Part shown: one piece after another, positions 26,807 to 37,564 of the stretch
Layout of the letters: every line of letters begins with the position of its first letter
Position numbering within the stretch: the first letter of the stretch is position 1
Origin: Cellvibrionales bacterium
GTDB taxonomy: Bacteria > Pseudomonadota > Gammaproteobacteria > Pseudomonadales > GM7GCV1
Assembly: GCA_014323765.1 (NCBI GenBank)
Contig: JACONM010000017.1
Location: forward strand, 5,949-69,948
Direction: 5' to 3'
DNA: 64,000 nucleotides
Position numbers and translations under genes: made by a program
The notes under the pieces: generated by a model
Seen by the model: only the letters and a program-made list of their open reading frames with translations
Told to the model about the DNA's origin: nothing
Database searches by the model: none

Positions 26807-28744
26807 ATGCCTGACCAAAAATGCTACCCGCCACCGCCCGAGCTGGCGCAGACCGCCCACCTCAACGCCGCCGACTACCAGCGGCTGTACGCCGAATCGA
26901 TCGCGCAGCCGGACACCTTCTGGGCGCGGCAGGCTCGCCAATTCCTAACATGGCAGCGCGATTTCACCGCCGTTTGCGAGCAAGACTTCACCGCCGGGCG
27001 CGCCCGCTGGTTCGCCGATGGGCAGCTCAATGTGGCGGTCAACTGCATCGATCGACACCTGCCAGAAAAAGCCGAACAGGTCGCCATTCTCTGGGAAGGC
27101 GATGACCCCGACCAACAGCAAGCCATCACCTATCGGCAGCTGCACGACCAGGTCAGCCGCCTCGGCAACGTTCTCCGCGCTCAGGGTGTCAAAAAGGGCG
27201 ACCGCGTCTGCATCTATATGCCCATGGTGGTGGAAGCCGCCTACGCCCTGCTCGCCTGCGCCCGCATCGGCGCGGTGCATTCGGTGGTCTTCGGCGGCTT
27301 CTCGCCCACCGCGCTGGCCGACCGGATTCTGGATTCCGACTGCCAAATCCTCATCACCGCCGACGAAGCCATCCGCGGCGGCAAACGCGTTCCGCTCAAA
27401 GCCAACGCGGATGCGGCTCTCGCCAGCTGCCCAAATGTCCGCACCTGCCTAGTCCACCGCCGCACCGGCAACCCGGTCGACTGGACGGAAGGCCGCGACC
27501 TCTGGCTCCACGAACAGATGGAACAGGCCCCCGCCGACTGTCCGCCAGAACCAATGAACGCGGAAGACCCGCTCTTCATCCTCTACACCTCCGGCTCCAC
27601 CGGCAAACCCAAAGGCGTACTCCACAGCACCGCCGGCTACCTCCTCCAATCCGCCATGACCTTCCAATACGTCTTCGATTACCGCCCCGGCGAGGTCTAT
27701 TGGTGTACCGCCGACCTCGGCTGGATAACCGGCCACAGCTACATCCTCTACGGCCCGCTGGCAATGGGGGCCACCACCCTGATGTTCGAAGGCGTGCCCA
27801 CCTACCCCACTGCCGCCCGCTGCTGGCAAATATGCGACAAACACCAAGTCGCCCAGTTCTACACCGCCCCCACCGCCCTCCGCGCCCTAATGGCCCAAGG
27901 CGACGAGTTCGTCACCCCCACCTCCCGCGCCTCCCTACGCATCCTCGGCACCGTCGGCGAGCCGATCAACCCTGAAGCCTGGCAGTGGTACCACAACACC
28001 GTGGGCGAGGGCCGCTGCCCAATCGTCGACACCTGGTGGCAAACCGAAACCGGTGCCCACATGCTCACCCCACTGCCCGGGGCCACCCCCCTCAAACCCG
28101 GCTCAGCCACCAAACCATTTTTCGGCATCCAACCAGTGCTGCTCGATGAACAGGGCGCAGAAATCGAAGGCGAAGGGGCCGGTGCCCTCTGCATCAAGCG
28201 CAGCTGGCCCAGCCAAATCCGCACCGTATTCGGCGACCACCAGCGGCTCATCGACACCTACTTTTCCACCTACCCAGGCTATTACTTCACCGGCGACGGG
28301 GCCCGCCGCGATGCCGATGGCGACTATTGGATCACCGGGCGAATGGACGATGTGCTCAACGTCAGCGGCCACCGCCTCGGCACCGCGGAAATCGAAAGTG
28401 CCCTAGTGCTGCATCCCGATGTCGCCGAAGCCGCCGTGGTCGGCTACCCACACAACATCAAAGGGCAAGGCATCTACGCCTACGTCACCCTCATGGCCGG
28501 CCACACGCCAAGCGAAAAACTCCGCGCCGAACTCATCGACCTTTGCAAACAAGAAATCGGCCCGATCGCCAAACCAGACATAATCCAATGGGCCCCCGCC
28601 CTACCCAAAACCCGCTCCGGCAAAATCATGCGCCGCATCCTCCGCAAAATCGCCTGCAACGAACTAGACAACCTAGGCGACACTTCCACCCTAGCCGATC
28701 CCACAGTGGTCGAGCAACTCATAGAAAACCGCAAAGCCATTTAA
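26807..28744 (+). CDS. acs: Acetyl-CoA synthetase (AMP-forming)
   Basis: Activates acetate to acetyl-CoA with ATP. The 645 residues have the full ANL-family set: [14 protein letters not shown], the acetate-pocket [31 protein letters not shown], the hinge [14 protein letters not shown], and the C-terminal [11 protein letters not shown], whose lysine (K606) is the residue acetylated in homologues. The ATG at 26807 is preceded by AGGAG at good distance; an ATG at 26753 is in frame but outside family homology. Confidence 0.96.
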   Translation: MPDQKCYPPPPELAQTAHLNAADYQRLYAESIAQPDTFWARQARQFLTWQRDFTAVCEQDFTAGRARWFADGQLNVAVNCIDRHLPEKAEQVAILWEGDDPDQQQAITYRQLHDQVSRLGNVLRAQGVKKGDRVCIYMPMVVEAAYALLACARIGAVHSVVFGGFSPTALADRILDSDCQILITADEAIRGGKRVPLKANADAALASCPNVRTCLVHRRTGNPVDWTEGRDLWLHEQMEQAPADCPPEPMNAEDPLFILYTSGSTGKPKGVLHSTAGYLLQSAMTFQYVFDYRPGEVYWCTADLGWITGHSYILYGPLAMGATTLMFEGVPTYPTAARCWQICDKHQVAQFYTAPTALRALMAQGDEFVTPTSRASLRILGTVGEPINPEAWQWYHNTVGEGRCPIVDTWWQTETGAHMLTPLPGATPLKPGSATKPFFGIQPVLLDEQGAEIEGEGAGALCIKRSWPSQIRTVFGDHQRLIDTYFSTYPGYYFTGDGARRDADGDYWITGRMDDVLNVSGHRLGTAEIESALVLHPDVAEAAVVGYPHNIKGQGIYAYVTLMAGHTPSEKLRAELIDLCKQEIGPIAKPDIIQWAPALPKTRSGKIMRRILRKIACNELDNLGDTSTLADPTVVEQLIENRKAI

Positions 28745-28799
28745 TTTGCCAGTGTGGGCGCGATGGCAATACATTCTCTTCGACCGCCCCCTCAAGAAT

Positions 28800-29132
28800 T
28801 TAAATGGAATTAAAAACTTTGTCTACTTCTGCCCTAATAAAATTCTTTTCATCGTCAACATAAATATAAATTTGATGCCCACCCAAAAATTCCGGAAGCC
28901 TGTCCTCTTTCGGATCCCTTGCTTGATATCGATTTGAAAATCGATCGAAACTGTATAACCATTTTTGCATTTCAAAAAATGCAATAATTTCTTGATTGGT
29001 ACTTCCCGGTTTTAAGTGTTCAGAGATCAAATTCTCTAGCTCTTTTTTCGACATAATATCACTGTACAAACACCCCAACAAAAATAAGGGCGCACCAAAC
29101 GAAATTAGTTTCTTAAGCCATACAATCTTCAT
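28800..29132 (-). CDS. Small putative lipoprotein
   Basis: A 110-residue protein with a short lipoprotein signal (MKIVWLKKLISFGAPLFLLG, lipobox LLGC with the cysteine at about 21). The mature part has HLKPGSTNQEIIAFFEMQKW and a predicted beta segment GHQIYIYVDDEKNF; no known family is recognised, though the KPGS-x-x-EI pattern recalls small BamE-like lipoproteins. It sits 16 bases after hisF on the same strand but is much richer in A and T than its neighbours, so its position may be accidental. The ATG at 29132 is chosen because the signal peptide begins there. Confidence 0.65.
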   Translation of the reverse strand: MKIVWLKKLISFGAPLFLLGCLYSDIMSKKELENLISEHLKPGSTNQEIIAFFEMQKWLYSFDRFSNRYQARDPKEDRLPEFLGGHQIYIYVDDEKNFIRAEVDKVFNSI

Positions 29133-29148
29133 GATAGCATCGCACAAA

Positions 29149-29919
29149 TTAAAGCCGCACCTCAATCCCGCAGCCAGCCATATATTCCTTAGCCTGCCGC
29201 AAACTGTATTCGCCATAGTGAAAAATACTGGCGGCCAGCACGGCATCGGCCAACCCCAGCGTAATACCTTCAGCCAAATGCTGCAAATTGCCCGCTCCGC
29301 CGGAGGCGATGAGCGGCACATTGACCGCCCGCGCCACCGCGCTACACAGCGGCAGATCAAAGCCGTCCTTAGTGCCATCGCGGTCCATGCTGGTCAATAG
29401 GATTTCGCCCGCGCCGTAGTCGACCATGCGGGTAGCCCATTCCAACGCATCCAAGCCGGTCGGGCGGCGCCCGCCGTGGGTGAAAATTTCCCAGCGCGGG
29501 GCGGGGGCATCGCCCACCTGCTTAGCATCGATGGCAACCACGATGCACTGTGCCCCGAAACGCTCGGCGGCAGCCTTGACAAAATCCGGCTCCGCCACCG
29601 CCGCCGAATTAATGGCGACCTTATCCGCCCCGGCGCTCAGCAAGTTTTGAATATCCGCCAGCCGCCGCACCCCGCCGCCGACCGTCAGCGGAATAAACAC
29701 CTCGGCGGCGATTTTCTCCACCGTGTGCAGGGTGGTCTCGCGCCCTTCGTGGCTGGCGACGATGTCCAGAAAGGTCAGCTCATCCGCGCCCTGCTCGTTG
29801 TACAGGCGCGCCACCTCCACCGGGTCGCCCGCATCGCGAATATCGACAAAGTTGACCCCTTTCACCACCCGCCCGCCCTGCACATCTAGGCAAGGAATCA
29901 GGCGTTTAGCTAGGGGCAC
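29149..29919 (-). CDS. hisF: Imidazole glycerol phosphate synthase, cyclase subunit
   Basis: Uses ammonia from HisH to close the imidazole ring, giving imidazole glycerol phosphate and AICAR. The 256-residue barrel carries the catalytic aspartates in [15 protein letters not shown] (D11) and VVAIDAKQ (about D130). It is downstream of hisA and hisH on the same strand, and AICAR produced here feeds PurH, also encoded in the window. Confidence 0.97.
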   Translation of the reverse strand: MPLAKRLIPCLDVQGGRVVKGVNFVDIRDAGDPVEVARLYNEQGADELTFLDIVASHEGRETTLHTVEKIAAEVFIPLTVGGGVRRLADIQNLLSAGADKVAINSAAVAEPDFVKAAAERFGAQCIVVAIDAKQVGDAPAPRWEIFTHGGRRPTGLDALEWATRMVDYGAGEILLTSMDRDGTKDGFDLPLCSAVARAVNVPLIASGGAGNLQHLAEGITLGLADAVLAASIFHYGEYSLRQAKEYMAGCGIEVRL

Positions 29920-29966
29920 GGGCGAGCCTTTTTATTTTCGGCCAGTGTTGCGGAAAGATTTCATGG

Positions 29967-30692
29967 TCAGGCGGCAACCTGCTGTGCCCGCTCCAAATTC
30001 AGGGTGCCTTCATAGATGGCGCGCCCAGTGATAGCCCCCATGACCCCCTCGCTCTCGATCGCTTTCAATGCCCGGATGTCGTCCATATTGGTAATCCCAC
30101 CGGAGGCGATGATGGGAATTTTAGAAGCCTGCGCCATGCGCCGCGTCTCCTCCACATTCACCCCGCGCAGCATGCCGTCGCGGGCGATGTCCGTGTAGAC
30201 GATGGCGCTGACCCCATCCTGCTCAAAACGCCGCGCAAACTCAGTGGCCTGCAGATCGGAAACCTTAGCCCACCCCTCGGTCGCCAGCAGCCCCCCCTTG
30301 GCATCCAGCCCCACCATAATCCGATCGGGAAACGCCCGGCAGGCGCGGGTGACAAAAGCCGGCTCCACCACCGCCTGCGTACCCAGAATCACCCAGCTCA
30401 CCCCGGCATCCAAATAAGACTCAATGGTCGCCAGATCGCGGATACCGCCGCCCAGCTGCACCGGTAGCTGCGGATAATTGGCGGTGATCTCCGTCACCCG
30501 CTCACGGTTGATCGGCGCGCCGGCAAAAGCCCCATTCAGGTCCACCACATGCAGGCGTTGCGCCCCTTCCTGCACCCATTGGGCCGCCATCATGGCTGGC
30601 TCGCTGGAAAAAACCGTGGACCGATCCATCTGCCCCTGCTCCAACCGCACACAGAGGCCGTCCTTCAGGTCGATAGCGGGAATAATCAGCAT
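29967..30692 (-). CDS. hisA: ProFAR isomerase
   Basis: Isomerises ProFAR to PRFAR in histidine synthesis. The 241 residues show [18 protein letters not shown] with the acid aspartate D8, [17 protein letters not shown], and VGLDAKGG with the second catalytic aspartate. Phosphate-binding loops at the C-terminal ends of strands 7 and 8 ([19 protein letters not shown]) are intact. A gap of about 185 bases separates it from hisH and shows no gene. Confidence 0.97.
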   Translation of the reverse strand: MLIIPAIDLKDGLCVRLEQGQMDRSTVFSSEPAMMAAQWVQEGAQRLHVVDLNGAFAGAPINRERVTEITANYPQLPVQLGGGIRDLATIESYLDAGVSWVILGTQAVVEPAFVTRACRAFPDRIMVGLDAKGGLLATEGWAKVSDLQATEFARRFEQDGVSAIVYTDIARDGMLRGVNVEETRRMAQASKIPIIASGGITNMDDIRALKAIESEGVMGAITGRAIYEGTLNLERAQQVAA

Positions 30693-30877
30693 AGCAAGCC
30701 GCCAGAGGGCTCCAGATAGTTGTAGTCAGAGATGAAAAGGGGACGACGAAATGCGCCAACCGCCAATTATACCGCCCCCGCCTCGGCCTGACCACCTGCA
30801 CCCTCTGTGCTACCTTCGACGATTCCGCCCGCCAGCGCGTTCGCAAACAACCCGCCCCCGCCAGCAAACACCGCAAT

Positions 30878-31534
30878 TCAGCCGTCCGCACCGTCCCAGC
30901 AAACAAAATTGCGCAGCAGTTGCAGGCCAGCCAAATGGCTTTTTTCCGGGTGAAATTGCGTACAAAACAGGTTTTTAGCGGCCACGGCGGCGGCAAACTC
31001 CACCCCGTATTCGGCACTGCCCGCCAGCAACGAGGCCGCACCCAAGCGCACATAATAGCTATGCACAAAATAAAAATGGCTATCCTGCGCAATGCCCGCC
31101 CACAGCGGATGCGCCCGGCGTTGACGCACTCGATTCCAGCCCATATGCGGCACCTTCAGCCGCCGCCGCTCGGCCCCAGAATCCCGCAAATCATCGCCAA
31201 AAAAGCACACCCGCCCATCGATCTGCCCGAGGCAATCGACCCCGGCATTTTCCTCGCTATACCGCATCAGCGTTTGCATACCGACACAGATAGCCAGCAC
31301 CGGCTTGACGGCGATCTGCGCGGCGATCAACCGGTCCAAACCGCGGGCGCGAATCGCCGCCATGCAGTCGCGAATCGCCCCCACACCGGGCAGCAGCACC
31401 CGCTCCGCTGCCTCAATGTCCGCCCGCTCGGCAGTAACCTGCACCCGCACATCCGCCACCCGTTCCAGCGCACTGGCCGCCGAATGCAGGTTGCCCATCC
31501 CGTAATCGATAATGGCGACAGTCTGCTTTCCCAT
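30878..31534 (-). CDS. hisH: Imidazole glycerol phosphate synthase, glutaminase subunit
   Basis: Class I glutamine amidotransferase that supplies ammonia to HisF. The 218 residues have the N-terminal VAIIDYGMGNLHS, the nucleophile cysteine in AICVGMQTLM, and the His/Glu of the triad in CTQFHPEKS. The ATG at 31534 is favoured over a TTG at 31546. It lies 58 bases downstream of hisB. Confidence 0.96.
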   Translation of the reverse strand: MGKQTVAIIDYGMGNLHSAASALERVADVRVQVTAERADIEAAERVLLPGVGAIRDCMAAIRARGLDRLIAAQIAVKPVLAICVGMQTLMRYSEENAGVDCLGQIDGRVCFFGDDLRDSGAERRRLKVPHMGWNRVRQRRAHPLWAGIAQDSHFYFVHSYYVRLGAASLLAGSAEYGVEFAAAVAAKNLFCTQFHPEKSHLAGLQLLRNFVCWDGADG

Positions 31535-31592
31535 GATTTCTGCCAACCGCCGCCACTATCCAGAATGCAACCCGAATTCGCCCAGAGCGCAC

Positions 31593-32216
31593 CTAAAGTG
31601 CCCCTTTGGTCGACGGCAAGGCCCCACCCAGTCGCGGATCCCGAGCCACCGCCTGCCGCAACGCCCGGCCAAACGCCTTAAAAATGGTCTCGATCTGATG
31701 GTGCGCATTCTGCCCGCACAAATTGTCGATATGCAAAGTCAAATTAGCGTGATTCACCAGCCCCTGAAAAAACTCCGCACACAGATCCAGATCAAAATTG
31801 CCCACCCTCGCCCGCGCAAATTCCGCCCGCATATGCAGCCCCGGTCGCCCAGAAAAATCCACCACCACCCGCGACAGTGCCTCATCGAGCGGCACATAGC
31901 TATGCCCATAGCGGGCAATCCCCCGCTTGTCGCCCACCGCCTGCGCCAACGCCTGCCCAAAGGTAATACCGATATCCTCCACGCTGTGATGGTCATCGAC
32001 ATGCGTATCCCCCTCCGCCTGAATATCCAAATCAACCAACCCATGCCGCGCAATCTGGTCCAGCATATGCTCCAAAAAAGGCACCCCCGTAGCAAAACTC
32101 CCCCGCCCACTCCCATCAAGGTTAAGCACAACCCGCACCCGAGTCTCCAGCGTATCCCGCTGCACAGTAGCAACCCGGTCTGGCGTAGTTTTAGACGGCA
32201 AAGTTTTAGATGGCAT
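31593..32216 (-). CDS. hisB: Imidazoleglycerol-phosphate dehydratase
   Basis: Mn2+-dependent dehydration of imidazole glycerol phosphate. The 207 residues contain the duplicated metal motifs [10 protein letters not shown] and GQNAHHQIE, and [13 protein letters not shown]. This is the monofunctional form; the histidinol-phosphatase domain of enterobacterial HisB is absent. It is the first gene of the visible his run (hisB-hisH-hisA-hisF), with a possible promoter about 45 bases upstream. Confidence 0.97.
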   Translation of the reverse strand: MPSKTLPSKTTPDRVATVQRDTLETRVRVVLNLDGSGRGSFATGVPFLEHMLDQIARHGLVDLDIQAEGDTHVDDHHSVEDIGITFGQALAQAVGDKRGIARYGHSYVPLDEALSRVVVDFSGRPGLHMRAEFARARVGNFDLDLCAEFFQGLVNHANLTLHIDNLCGQNAHHQIETIFKAFGRALRQAVARDPRLGGALPSTKGAL

Positions 32217-32258
32217 AGCAACACCTGCTCAATCGGCACGGGGTATAGGCGGTGCCCG

Positions 32259-32264
32259 ATTATA
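32259..32264 (-). promoter_or_regulatory. Possible -10 element for hisB
   Basis: A perfect TATAAT on the minus strand, 43 bases before the hisB ATG. The hexamer 17 bases further upstream (GGCTTG) is a poor -35, so recognition is tentative. Confidence 0.35.
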
Positions 32265-32392
32265 TATGGCTAACGCAGCCGCAAGCCAGATGCGGCGACA
32301 CCAAATGCCCGGTACACAACCGGGCAACGACCGCCCCAAAACCGCTTTTACGGTTATGATTACCCAACCCCCCCACCACCCCACCCCCCCCA

Positions 32393-34480
32393 TTGAAAAC
32401 CACCCTCCGCATCATCGCGATCCTCCTAGGAATCCCCCTAGCCCTCGCACTCCTAGCGACAGTGGCCCTACTAGGATTTTTGCAGCTAAGCGACCCCAAC
32501 GACTTCAAGCCGCGCATCGAGCAGCTGGCCGCCTCCCACAACATGCGGTTGCGCCTAAATGGCCCGCTCGACTGGCAGCTCTACCCCAGCCTCCGCCTAC
32601 GCCTCAAAGACGCAGAATTCGCCACCAAACTACCCAGCGCACAGGTCAACGCCACCCTAGGATCCGCCGATCTAGAAATGGCACTAGGCCCCCTGCTATC
32701 CGGCCAGCTACACATTAAAGGCGTAGATATTCGCGACTCGCGCATCCTACTGCGCCAGCTGGGCCGCACCCTGACCGAGCAGGCAACGACGCCAACCCCG
32801 CCCGCCCCGCCAAGCCCGATCCCAGAAATCCAGATCGCCCGGATCACCGCCCAAAATGTCGCACTCGAGCTTCATCAGCCGACAGATTCACCAAACACCG
32901 CGCCACAGCAAGCACAGATCGATAAACTGGAAATCGAACACCTCGCCCTCGATGGCCGCCCCTTCCCGCTGCATCTGCATGCGCACTACGCCACCGACCA
33001 ACACCGCCTCAACCTGCAAACCCGCGCCCAGGTCCGCCTCGACCCAGCACAGCAAGACTACGGCCTGCAAACGCAAATTTGGCGATTGCAGCTGGCCGCC
33101 GACAGGCAGCAACTGGCAACCGAAGCCAGCTTCACCCTAACCGCCAATGTGCCGGAAAACATCTGGACGCTGAACCTAGACAGCCTGCAAGCGCAAGGCA
33201 TCACCGCCCGCACTCAAGCCACCGGCACCCTAACCCCGCCTTCCGCCGCAGGAAAATTAAATGCCAAAGGCAGCACCGAACTGCTACGGCAACTTATCGG
33301 CTGGCCACAAGGCACCCTCGCCCTCGACCTAAATTACCGGCTGGACACCCAATCGGCAACGCTAACCACCATCGACCTCGATCTAAGCGGCGGCACCGCC
33401 CCCATAAAAGCGCAGGGCAACGCAACCTATTTTTGGCACAACCAGCAGCCGCACCAACTGGCACTAAATATCGACCAAATCCACCTAGCCGATTTTCTCC
33501 CCAAACCAACGGACGACCCAGCCGCCACCGCAGACCAAACCACGGCGACCGACAACCCCCTAAGCCCGCTAAAAACCGCCCCAAACCTAAACGCCCAAAT
33601 CGCCATCGGCAAACTAACCGCCGCCGGGCAACCGCTCACCGACCTAACTCTAAACATCGCAACCGTCGCCGCCACCGCCCAACTAGAATTGACCCAAGCC
33701 CAACTCGGCAGTGGCACAGTGCGCGGCCATCTACACGCCACCCCAACCGCGGTCACCGACATCGCATTCTCCGCGCAAAATATCGAGCTCGCCGAGCTAT
33801 TCAAAGACGAATCGGGCGCGCCCTCAGTCACCGGCCAGGCCAGCCTAGATTTTCGCGGCCAATGGCAACCGCTCACCACTGGCTCTCCAGCGGCAGGGGT
33901 GCAAGGCGAAGGGCAATTCACCGCCAGCGAGACCCAGCTACCGATGAATCTGGAACAAGCCATCTGCCAAGCCGCCGAACGCTTCGGTGCCAGCGCAGCC
34001 CTCACCGCCGACTGGCCCGCCAGCACCCGCCTGCGAGATTTCGCTACCGATTATCAGGTGCAAAACGGCCTACTACATCTGCACGAAATCGCCACCGGGT
34101 TCGGCAACCTAGCAGTGCGCGGCGGCGGCCAGCTACAGCTCGATAATTTGGAATTCGACGCCCGCCTAGAGCTACGCCTGCAAGGCGACCGCACCAGCGC
34201 ACACGGCTGCAGCATCAACCGCCGCCTGCGCGACACCCCCCTACCACTCAGGTGTCGCGGCAAACTGAATGCAGGCACCGCCCCATCCTGCGCACTCGAT
34301 AGCTCAGTGGTCGGCGGCCTACTCCAAGGCCAAATCAAAGATGCGATTCAGCAAAAGATCGGCCAGCGCATCGAACGACTGCTCGGTAGCGAGACAGACG
34401 AGCAAGAATCGGACACCGAAAACGACACCAAAAAAGAAGCCGATCCAGTACGCGACCTGCTCGAGAACCTGTTCAAATAA
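32393..34480 (+). CDS. AsmA family protein
   Basis: A 695-residue inner-membrane-anchored periplasmic protein. The N-terminus is one transmembrane helix (about residues 5-31), followed by DFKPRIEQLAASHNMRLRLN and GPLDWQLYPSLRLRLKDAEF, the AsmA N-terminal domain. The C-terminus holds the AsmA_2 part (NLAVRGGGQLQLDNLEFDAR) and an acidic tail. Family members relate to the bridge-like TamB/AsmA proteins thought to move phospholipids to the outer membrane. The start is a TTG directly after an 8-C run. It is followed after 13 bases by mutY, an order also seen in other gammaproteobacteria. Confidence 0.88.
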   Translation: MKTTLRIIAILLGIPLALALLATVALLGFLQLSDPNDFKPRIEQLAASHNMRLRLNGPLDWQLYPSLRLRLKDAEFATKLPSAQVNATLGSADLEMALGPLLSGQLHIKGVDIRDSRILLRQLGRTLTEQATTPTPPAPPSPIPEIQIARITAQNVALELHQPTDSPNTAPQQAQIDKLEIEHLALDGRPFPLHLHAHYATDQHRLNLQTRAQVRLDPAQQDYGLQTQIWRLQLAADRQQLATEASFTLTANVPENIWTLNLDSLQAQGITARTQATGTLTPPSAAGKLNAKGSTELLRQLIGWPQGTLALDLNYRLDTQSATLTTIDLDLSGGTAPIKAQGNATYFWHNQQPHQLALNIDQIHLADFLPKPTDDPAATADQTTATDNPLSPLKTAPNLNAQIAIGKLTAAGQPLTDLTLNIATVAATAQLELTQAQLGSGTVRGHLHATPTAVTDIAFSAQNIELAELFKDESGAPSVTGQASLDFRGQWQPLTTGSPAAGVQGEGQFTASETQLPMNLEQAICQAAERFGASAALTADWPASTRLRDFATDYQVQNGLLHLHEIATGFGNLAVRGGGQLQLDNLEFDARLELRLQGDRTSAHGCSINRRLRDTPLPLRCRGKLNAGTAPSCALDSSVVGGLLQGQIKDAIQQKIGQRIERLLGSETDEQESDTENDTKKEADPVRDLLENLFK

Positions 34481-34493
34481 GTCCCCGCCGCCA

Positions 34494-35552
34494 ATGTCGC
34501 ATTCCTGGTCCGCCCGCCTGCTGCAATGGTACGACCGCGCCGGGCGCAAAAACCTACCCTGGCAGCAGCGCACCGATGCCTACGCCATTTGGGTCGCCGA
34601 GACCATGTTACAGCAAACCCAGGTCGCCACGGTAATCCCTTATTTTGAGCGGTTCATCGCCCAATTCCCCGATATAAAAACCCTAGCAACCGCCGAACAA
34701 GATCACGTCCTACACCTCTGGTCCGGCCTAGGCTTCTACGCCCGCGCCCGCAATCTACAGGCCGCCGCCAAGCAAATAATGGCCGAACACAACGGCGTTT
34801 TTCCGCAAGATCAGCGGGCATTGGAAGCCCTACCCGGCATCGGCCGCTCCACCGCCGGAGCCATCCGCGTCCAAGCCTTCGCCCAACGCGCCCCGATCCT
34901 CGATGGCAATGTCAAGCGAGTCTTGACACGCTTCTACGGCATCACCGAATGGCCGGGCACCCGCAAAATAGAAACGCAGCTATGGGCCAAAGCCACCGCC
35001 CTACTGCCGCACAAACGCCTGCGCGACTACACCCAGGCAGTAATGGACCTCGGCGCCCTGCTTTGCACCCGCTCCCGCCCCCACTGCGCCGCCTGCCCGC
35101 TCGCCACCGACTGCATCGCCAAGCGCGACTCGCTGCAAGCGCAGATCCCCGCCCGCAAACCCAAGCCCACCAAGCCAGTGCGCGACATCGTATTTTTAAT
35201 CCTGCGCAACCCGGCTGGCGAGGTCCTGCTACACCGCCGTCCACCCACCGGCGTTTGGGGCGGCCTGTGGAGCTTCCCCGAACTCGCCGCCGACCGCTTG
35301 CAAGAAGACCTCGCCGAACACACCCCACAGCCGATCTCCAAGCTGGATTGGCTACCCGCCGGCACCCACGAATTCTCCCATTTCCGCCTCCGCTACCGCC
35401 CCCTGCTGGTGCGCCTAGCGGAAACGGACGCGCCCGCCACCGGCGAACCCGGCGGGCATATCTGGTACAGTCACACACTCAGCCCGCCGCTGGGGCTACC
35501 CGCCCCGGTCGCCAAAATCCTCCAGCAAATCCAGGCACCCCCGCATGGCTAG
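34494..35552 (+). CDS. mutY: A/G-specific adenine DNA glycosylase
   Basis: Removes adenine mispaired with 8-oxoguanine. The 352 residues carry the catalytic Glu in [11 protein letters not shown], the helix-hairpin-helix [12 protein letters not shown], the catalytic Asp in [12 protein letters not shown], and a 4Fe-4S cluster as C-x6-C-x2-C-x5-C ([17 protein letters not shown]). The C-terminal NUDIX-like domain that reads the 8-oxoG strand is present ([19 protein letters not shown]). The ATG at 34494 matches the family start. It overlaps yggX by 8 bases. Confidence 0.96.
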   Translation: MSHSWSARLLQWYDRAGRKNLPWQQRTDAYAIWVAETMLQQTQVATVIPYFERFIAQFPDIKTLATAEQDHVLHLWSGLGFYARARNLQAAAKQIMAEHNGVFPQDQRALEALPGIGRSTAGAIRVQAFAQRAPILDGNVKRVLTRFYGITEWPGTRKIETQLWAKATALLPHKRLRDYTQAVMDLGALLCTRSRPHCAACPLATDCIAKRDSLQAQIPARKPKPTKPVRDIVFLILRNPAGEVLLHRRPPTGVWGGLWSFPELAADRLQEDLAEHTPQPISKLDWLPAGTHEFSHFRLRYRPLLVRLAETDAPATGEPGGHIWYSHTLSPPLGLPAPVAKILQQIQAPPHG

Positions 35553-35817
35553 AACCGTTTTCTGCCGCAAATACCAAGCCGATCTCGAAGGGCTAGACCG
35601 CCCGCCCATGCCGGGCCCCAAGGGGCAAGAAATTTTCGAAAATGTATCGAAAAAAGCATGGAGCGAATGGATGGCGCACCAGACCATGCTGATCAACGAA
35701 AAACGCCTGAACCTAATGGAACAAGCCGACCGCACCTACCTCGACACCCAGCGCGAAAAGTTCCTCAGCGGCGCCGATGTGGACCAGGCCGAAGGCTTCA
35801 TCCCCCCCACCCCCTAA
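35545..35817 (+). CDS. yggX: Probable Fe(2+)-trafficking protein
   Basis: A 90-residue YggX homologue, starting [20 protein letters not shown] with the conserved N-terminal cysteine, and with [15 protein letters not shown]. The family protects iron-sulfur enzymes against oxidative damage. Its overlap with mutY, itself an Fe-S protein, is the usual mutY-yggX arrangement. No gene is visible in the 163 bases between it and the tRNA. Confidence 0.95.
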   Translation: MARTVFCRKYQADLEGLDRPPMPGPKGQEIFENVSKKAWSEWMAHQTMLINEKRLNLMEQADRTYLDTQREKFLSGADVDQAEGFIPPTP

Positions 35818-35980
35818 GCCACCCGCCAGTCGCCGCTCCAGCCCCGCCACACCTTGACTAGCGCACCCCAACCCTATTTAATGCGCCCCCACCAAGCCCC
35901 TCGCCGGCCCCACGCATCGGCCAGCCAGAAAAACCACCAGATCCCCGCCCGATAAGACCCCAAACGCAGCAACGCAAAAC

Positions 35981-36056
35981 GCCCAGGTAGCTCAGTTGGT
36001 AGAGCAGTGGACTGAAAATCCTCGTGTCGGTGGTTCGATTCCGCCCCTGGGCACCA
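35981..36056 (+). tRNA. tRNA-Phe (GAA)
   Basis: A 76-base cloverleaf with encoded CCA. The acceptor arm GCCCAGG pairs with CCTGGGC, the D loop has AGCTCAGTTGGTAGAGC, the anticodon loop is CTGAAAA with GAA, and the T loop has GGTTCGATTCC. Confidence 0.98.
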
Positions 36057-36068
36057 TAAAAACCAACC

Positions 36069-36929
36069 CTACCCCACCGCCCCATACCCCCGCCGCAACA
36101 GTGGATTTAGCCAGCGGGCAAAAAAGCCGGTGAATTGGATCGGCGAATCCAGCACGGTCAGGCAAATGCACTCGGCATCTTTGGTCACCACCGGGCGATG
36201 GCGGTCGGCGGCGGCGCGGTACAGGATGTCGCCCTTGTGGTAAATGCCGTCTTCATCGGAAAAGCTGCCTTCCAGCACCACGGTAATCTCAGAGCCGGTG
36301 TGTTTGTGATGCGGCATTTTGCCGCCAGCCTTGACCCGGGTCAGGGCAATTTGCGAACCGTCCTTATCGCGGCATAGCAGGGCCACTCGAATGGCTGGCG
36401 ACAACCGCTGCCAGCGCAATTCATCGTAACCGCGCTCAATAAACTGCCGCAAACTGCGCGGCACCCGATAAGGCCGCATTTTCCCGCCTGCGCCCGGCAT
36501 CTCGCTGTGCCCCCGGTCTGCCCGTTTATCTGCCACCGCTTCCCGCCCCCGCAAATTGGGGGGGCTGTGCGCCTGCCCCTGCGCTGCCGGTACCGCCCTC
36601 ACTCCCGCTTGCGTTTTCACCTCCTCGCCCAAGCTCGCCGCACATTGCGAAACAGCCAATCGCGCCGCCTCCGCCTCCAATCTACCCAAAACCGCCGCCC
36701 GGATGCGCTCCAAATCCGCATCCGCCCGATCTCCCTCTTCCGCCCTCATACCTGTCGCCCCGTCCCCCGCAAAAAAATGCGCCCCCAGCATCTCCAGCTT
36801 GCGCACCTGCCGCCGACAGGCCGCACAGTGCTCCAAATGCGCCGCAATGCAGAGCGCATGCGCGGGTCGCAAGGCCCCGGCGGCGTAATCGGTCAAAAGC
36901 TCGGCGGCGGGGTGATTGGCAATGCTCAT
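36069..36929 (-). CDS. ChrR-type anti-sigma factor with cupin domain
   Basis: Zinc-binding anti-sigma factor of the RpoE-ChrR pair that responds to singlet oxygen or peroxides. In the N-terminal domain H6, H31, C35 and C38 occupy exactly the four zinc-ligand positions known in Rhodobacter ChrR. The C-terminal cupin has H207-H208-K-H210, E214 and a later histidine at 244, equivalent to its metal site. The protein is 286 residues because of a long, low-complexity linker (about 90-150), which ChrR usually lacks. Its ATG overlaps the sigma factor stop (ATGA). Confidence 0.88.
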   Translation of the reverse strand: MSIANHPAAELLTDYAAGALRPAHALCIAAHLEHCAACRRQVRKLEMLGAHFFAGDGATGMRAEEGDRADADLERIRAAVLGRLEAEAARLAVSQCAASLGEEVKTQAGVRAVPAAQGQAHSPPNLRGREAVADKRADRGHSEMPGAGGKMRPYRVPRSLRQFIERGYDELRWQRLSPAIRVALLCRDKDGSQIALTRVKAGGKMPHHKHTGSEITVVLEGSFSDEDGIYHKGDILYRAAADRHRPVVTKDAECICLTVLDSPIQFTGFFARWLNPLLRRGYGAVG

Positions 36930-37528
36930 GGTCGCTCCAAAGTCACCGCCAGCTTTTTCAATGCCAGCGAAAGGCGCGATTTGACAGTGCCCAACGGAAT
37001 GCCCAGTTCCGCCGCCACTTCGCTGTGCGATTTGCCTTCCATATAGACCTTGCCGAGCACCTGCTGCTGATGCGCGGGCAAAGCCCCCACCCCAGCGCGC
37101 ACCTCGCGAGCTAGGCGTTTTTGCTGGGCATGCAGAAAGGGGTCGGCACTCTCATCGACTAGCTCCGACCAAACGCTGTCCGGGTCGATATCCGACTGAT
37201 GGCGGGAATTTTTCCGCAAATAATCGATGCGGCAGTTACGCGCCAAGGTAAAAACCCAAGTGCTGACCGCCGCCGTCTCAGGCTTATAGGTGTGCGCCTT
37301 GCGCCACACTTTGAGCATGGTCTCCTGAGTCACCTCCTCGGCCATCAGCAACGCCCCAGGGTAACCGGCCAAGCTAAAGCACTTAATCAGCGGCGCATAG
37401 CGGTCAAACAGCCGCGCAAAAGCGGCGCGATCCTGATGCCGCGCCACAGCCAGCAGGTCAGCGCACTGCTGCCGCCGCTCAGCACTCTCGGCACTTGCCG
37501 CCCGTTCCGCCGCCACCTCCATCCGCAC
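36926..37528 (-). CDS. ECF sigma factor, RpoE/ECF11-like
   Basis: A 200-residue sigma factor with region 2 (FARLFDRYAPLIKCFSLAG, VTQETMLKVWRKAHTY, STWVFTLARNCRIDYLRK) and region 4 (LPAHQQQVLGKVYMEGKSHS, EVAAELGIPLGTVKSRLSLA). Coupling to a ChrR-like anti-sigma factor places it in the ECF11 group, activated by singlet oxygen. The GTG at 37528 is preferred: AGGAGG lies 7 bases upstream, whereas an ATG six bases inside would be too far. It probably directs its own promoter (see 37565-37592). Confidence 0.9.
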   Translation of the reverse strand: MRMEVAAERAASAESAERRQQCADLLAVARHQDRAAFARLFDRYAPLIKCFSLAGYPGALLMAEEVTQETMLKVWRKAHTYKPETAAVSTWVFTLARNCRIDYLRKNSRHQSDIDPDSVWSELVDESADPFLHAQQKRLAREVRAGVGALPAHQQQVLGKVYMEGKSHSEVAAELGIPLGTVKSRLSLALKKLAVTLERP

Positions 37529-37564
37529 CCACTTACCTCCTCTGCATGAACCATGCTCACTAGA

